Assembly (NCBI GenBank): GCA_905235745.1
Contig: CAJOMN010000011.1
Coordinates: 409-64,408 of the forward strand
DNA length: 64,000 bases
Direction of reading: 5' to 3'
Source: an uncultured Lachnospiraceae bacterium
GTDB taxonomy: Bacteria > Bacillota > Clostridia > Lachnospirales > Lachnospiraceae
Every line of letters begins with the position of its first letter. Positions within the stretch are counted from its first letter, which is position 1. This document shows, piece after piece, positions 61,775 to 64,000 of the stretch. The notes under the pieces are model-generated. The model ran no database searches. It was given only the letters and a program-made list of their open reading frames with translations, and was not told the DNA's origin. The translations under genes and the position numbers were made by a program.

Positions 61775-62323
61775 ATGGCATTATCAGGTATCATGACAAC
61801 ATCGCTGTTGTCGGCAAATAATTCAATGAAGATCGCAAGAGTACAGCAGGGTGCCAAGAACCAGATGGATGGACACGCCGGTGTGCTTGATGCAGAGATA
61901 AAGCTGGATAGCGCCCGGGGCGGAGATGTTAAGAAAAAACAGGAAGAGCTTGAGGAGACAAAGAAAAAGGCTTCCGAACTTGAAGAATCCACTATGAACA
62001 CGCTTTCGGCTGCATCCGATGATCTGAAGAAGGCGGCTAAAGACGATCTTGAAGCCAGAAGGGCAGAGAAGGCTGAAGAAAAGAAGAAAGCCGAAAAAGC
62101 AGCAGAGAAAAAGAGGGCGGAGAAGAAGGCTACCGAAGAGAGGATTGAGAAGATCGGCGAAGCAGCTACTTCTGAAACCGGAGAGGTATCTGATGGTGAT
62201 CATAGTGTATCGGTAGAGGGAACAACGCTTGAAGGTGCCACGATCAATGTCGTTGTAGACGGTGTAACTCCGAGCACGGGCGTAACCGGAACAATAGGTG
62301 TATCGGTGGACGAAAAAGCATAA
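61775..62323 (+). CDS. Charged helical protein of the six-gene run
   Basis: 182 residues, no Sec signal. The N-terminal part ALSGIMTTSLLSANNSMKIARVQQGAKNQMDGHAGVLDAEIKLDSARGG recalls flagellin-type export ends in its Ser/Asn/Ala make-up, but it is not a match. A long Lys/Glu/Ala helix (about 50-130, KKKQEELEETKKKASELEESTMN ... RRAEKAEEKKKAEKAAEKKRAEKKATEER) follows, then a Gly/Thr/Val-rich end. The function is unknown. AAAGGAGG precedes ATG 61775. Confidence 0.68.
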   Translation: MALSGIMTTSLLSANNSMKIARVQQGAKNQMDGHAGVLDAEIKLDSARGGDVKKKQEELEETKKKASELEESTMNTLSAASDDLKKAAKDDLEARRAEKAEEKKKAEKAAEKKRAEKKATEERIEKIGEAATSETGEVSDGDHSVSVEGTTLEGATINVVVDGVTPSTGVTGTIGVSVDEKA

Positions 62324-62351
62324 CAGCTGAAAGATGAAGGCAGGTGGTGGT

Positions 62352-63167
62352 ATGTCTATGAATATTGTTTCTGCATTAGGATCCAATTCAATCAACAGCA
62401 TTCGAAATACAGTCAAGAATGCTTCAAAGCCGACATGGAATGGCTTGAAGGCCTATAAATATCTTGAGGATATGAACAGTGCTGCTTTGGACTATGGTGC
62501 GCAGGCAACAAAATACTATTCATCTCAGACATCTAAAGATGGTGAGATGTCTGTAGATGATTTAAGAAAACAGATCAAAGAACTCTTTCCTGAATACACG
62601 CTTTCAAGTTCTGAACCACAAAAAGTGGTAAATGGAAAACATTATCTTTATATAGATGAGAGCCAGTTAAAAAAGATGGCTGCTGATTCAGGATATCGAG
62701 CAAAAGTATACGGCCTTATGGATCGCGAATATGCTTGTGGTAAAGAGTATACGCTAACATACAGTGACGGGCAGAATAAAACCCTTCATTGTACGGGGAG
62801 TATATTCTCTCTGAGTGAAAAGAACAGAAAATATGCAGGGGCAGATGGTGTACCATATCTTGGCAGTTGTACAACAGATGGTGGGTTTTCATCTACACAA
62901 TCTCATCCTCAGGTTCGTAGTCAAAGTTTCTTATATAACAACATAGATCCTGCAAAATCGGCAAAGAAAAGCAGGACAATGGCTACAAAATCAATAACTG
63001 AAAAGTTGGCTAAAAAGCGGGCAGATAATAAGAAAATAGAAGCTAAGAAGGTAAAAAAGGCGGAGCAAAAGAAACTAGAAGAAAAGCGTGAGGAAAGAAA
63101 AGCCGAGGAAGAGGAACGCATGGAAAAATTCTTCTCAGAAGGGTCATTATTTGACGCAATGGCATAA
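62352..63167 (+). CDS. DUF6033-like protein with Lys/Glu coiled coil
   Basis: 271 residues, no signal. NIVSALGSNSINSIRNTVKNASKPTWNGLKAYKYLEDM at the start; then MSVDDLRKQIKELFPEYTL, HYLYIDESQLKKMAADSGYRAKVYGLMDREY, GKEYTLTYSDGQNKTLHCTGSIFSLSE and a C-terminal charged helix (about 215-265). The Y-I-D-E-x-x-L-K-K-M-A-x-D-x-x-Y stretch parallels LIDDEKIEKMANDPAY in the protein at 42052. It starts ATG 62352 (AGGTGGTGG upstream); ATG 62334 is the alternative. It is clearly more AT-rich than the four genes before it. Confidence 0.68.
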   Translation: MSMNIVSALGSNSINSIRNTVKNASKPTWNGLKAYKYLEDMNSAALDYGAQATKYYSSQTSKDGEMSVDDLRKQIKELFPEYTLSSSEPQKVVNGKHYLYIDESQLKKMAADSGYRAKVYGLMDREYACGKEYTLTYSDGQNKTLHCTGSIFSLSEKNRKYAGADGVPYLGSCTTDGGFSSTQSHPQVRSQSFLYNNIDPAKSAKKSRTMATKSITEKLAKKRADNKKIEAKKVKKAEQKKLEEKREERKAEEEERMEKFFSEGSLFDAMA

Positions 63168-63185
63168 AGAGCATTCTTGGGTAAA

Positions 63186-63213
63186 TTAACTAAATTCATA
63201 ATTATGCCGATAT
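63186..63213 (+). promoter_or_regulatory. Possible sigma-28 promoter
   Basis: TTAA, 16 bp, GCCGATAT: the -10 half is an exact SigD consensus; the -35 half matches TAAA at three of four and has the same 16-bp TAAA-to-CCGATA distance as at 41936. It lies 73 bp before the last gene. Confidence 0.4.
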
Positions 63214-63286
63214 ATATTACAGATAAGCAATAATATCGCCTGATCAGAAAAGGAATTCGGATCAGTATTGTCAAGGAGGATGACAC

Positions 63287-63940
63287 ATGAGCGGGATAAA
63301 TGCGGTTAATAACGGTAAATCCGGTGGATTTCTACAGGGAATTCAGACGACGATAAAAGAAAAACTGAATAATGCTATTGAGGAAGGAGCTGTCTCCAAC
63401 GCATTTGATGAAGGAGCAGCTGCAACCCTTTCAATATCGTCATCCGGGATCGCTCAGGCCAGTCGAGCAGAAAGAGAGACTATACTTCAGCAATCTATAG
63501 TCCAGTTGGATGGCGGATACAGAAAGTTTAATCTTACTGATGAAGAGGCCTGTATTCTCAAGAGTTTCAGACTGGAAGAATACTATGATATCCGAAATAG
63601 AATGAAAAATGAGGATATCAACGCATATAATGATCTGTTAAAGTCTGAAGAGATTGCCGACAAGAATTCCGATCCGAGCGAAAAGTTTAAAGTATATGCA
63701 AAAGCATATAACTGGGCTTACGGGGACGTTTTTGACAGAATCCATAAGGAAAATCCGGAAGTTGATATTTATGTAAGATCACCGGGAACGGAGGAAAATC
63801 ATAACTATCAAATTAGAAATAACAGAACCTCACTTATTATTTCCACGGATGAAATAAAACTCCTTCAGTCAAAAAATGATGATGATAAGAAAGCACAGGA
63901 AGAACTGTGGAAAAGGATTCTGGATAAGATTAGGTCATGA
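63287..63940 (+). CDS. DUF6033-like protein, last gene of the six-gene run
   Basis: 217 residues, no signal. SGINAVNNGKSGGFLQGIQTTIKEKLNNAIEEG, then LTDEEACILKSFRLEEYYDIRNRMKNEDINAYNDLLKSEEIADKNSDPSEKFKVYAKAYNWAYGDVFDRIHKENPEVDIYV, ending NRTSLIISTDEIKLLQSKNDDDKKAQEELWKRILDKI. The ending has the I-x-x-(D/E)-x-I-x-x-L module shared with the 42052 and 62352 proteins. The function is unknown. AAGGAGG precedes ATG 63287. It may have its own sigma-28 promoter. The last 60 bases of the window hold nothing I can identify. Confidence 0.68.
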   Translation: MSGINAVNNGKSGGFLQGIQTTIKEKLNNAIEEGAVSNAFDEGAAATLSISSSGIAQASRAERETILQQSIVQLDGGYRKFNLTDEEACILKSFRLEEYYDIRNRMKNEDINAYNDLLKSEEIADKNSDPSEKFKVYAKAYNWAYGDVFDRIHKENPEVDIYVRSPGTEENHNYQIRNNRTSLIISTDEIKLLQSKNDDDKKAQEELWKRILDKIRS

Positions 63941-64000
63941 GTTTGGTGAAATGACATTTCGGGCATTATTGTATGGTGCTATTGTTCAATATAAATCAGT

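Noticed and set aside
53357-64000. Second copy of the tRNA-Gln 3' end marking the right element end
   Set aside because: No stretch matching the T-arm and acceptor end was found downstream within the window.

Overview
The window looks like chromosomal DNA of a Lachnospiraceae-type bacterium (Firmicutes, Clostridia; a Butyrivibrio/Roseburia-like relative is the best guess). The grounds are gene order and gene content: the hup-rqcP-divIC-tilS-hpt-ftsH order, the secE-nusG-rplKA / rplJL-rpoBC / rpsLG-fusA-tuf order, Firmicutes-style promoters and AGGAGG ribosome binding sites, and several small families that I associate with that group. The order around divIC lacks the sporulation genes (yabP, yabQ, spoIIE) that sit there in Bacillus and many clostridia, which hints at a non-sporulating lineage. 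All assignments come from reading the sequence; no database search was run.

Layout. 1-1531: tRNA-Glu, tRNA-Asn and tRNA-Cys separated by modular palindromic repeats, then a membrane protein. 1.6-6.9 kb: housekeeping block hup, rqcP, divIC, tilS, hpt, ftsH. 7.1-10.8 kb: a cytoplasmic GH13 enzyme, two small unknown proteins and an odd HisKA-REC protein that lacks the phospho-accepting histidine. 10.8-12.3 kb: repeats and a FliD-like gene on the minus strand. 12.7-31.4 kb: rpmG-secE-nusG-rplK-rplA, then an accessory island (CapA-like lipoprotein, HTH+HipA-like kinase, secreted protein, XRE regulator, CxxC-repeat lipoprotein, Fic protein), then the rplJ operon with its L10 leader, rpoB and rpoC. 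31.5-36.4 kb: a transglutaminase-like lipoprotein and a minimal type IV pilus-like operon with a PilT-type ATPase. 36.4-41.0 kb: rpsL-rpsG-fusA and tuf. 41.0-43.9 kb: a shortened ABC binding protein and a two-gene unit behind a sigma-28-like promoter. 43.9-53.4 kb: glf-dnaE-pfkA-rRNA methyltransferase, proC, two secreted wall hydrolases and tRNA-Gln.

53.4-64.0 kb is the most unusual part. A mobilizable element lies against tRNA-Gln (repressor with three palindromic operators, excisionase, tyrosine integrase, HTH protein, oriT-like palindromes, MobC, but no relaxase). It is followed by an AgrA/AgrC-like pair and a run of six small proteins without Sec signals: FliD-like, DUF5610-like, coiled-coil and DUF6033-like. 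Three gap-free copies of a LytTR-type double box with 21-bp repeat spacing occur, one before the response regulator and two before the six-gene run. I infer a self-regulated two-component circuit driving a flagellum-related cluster of unknown function. Related genes at 42 kb have a good sigma-28 promoter, which supports the flagellar link.
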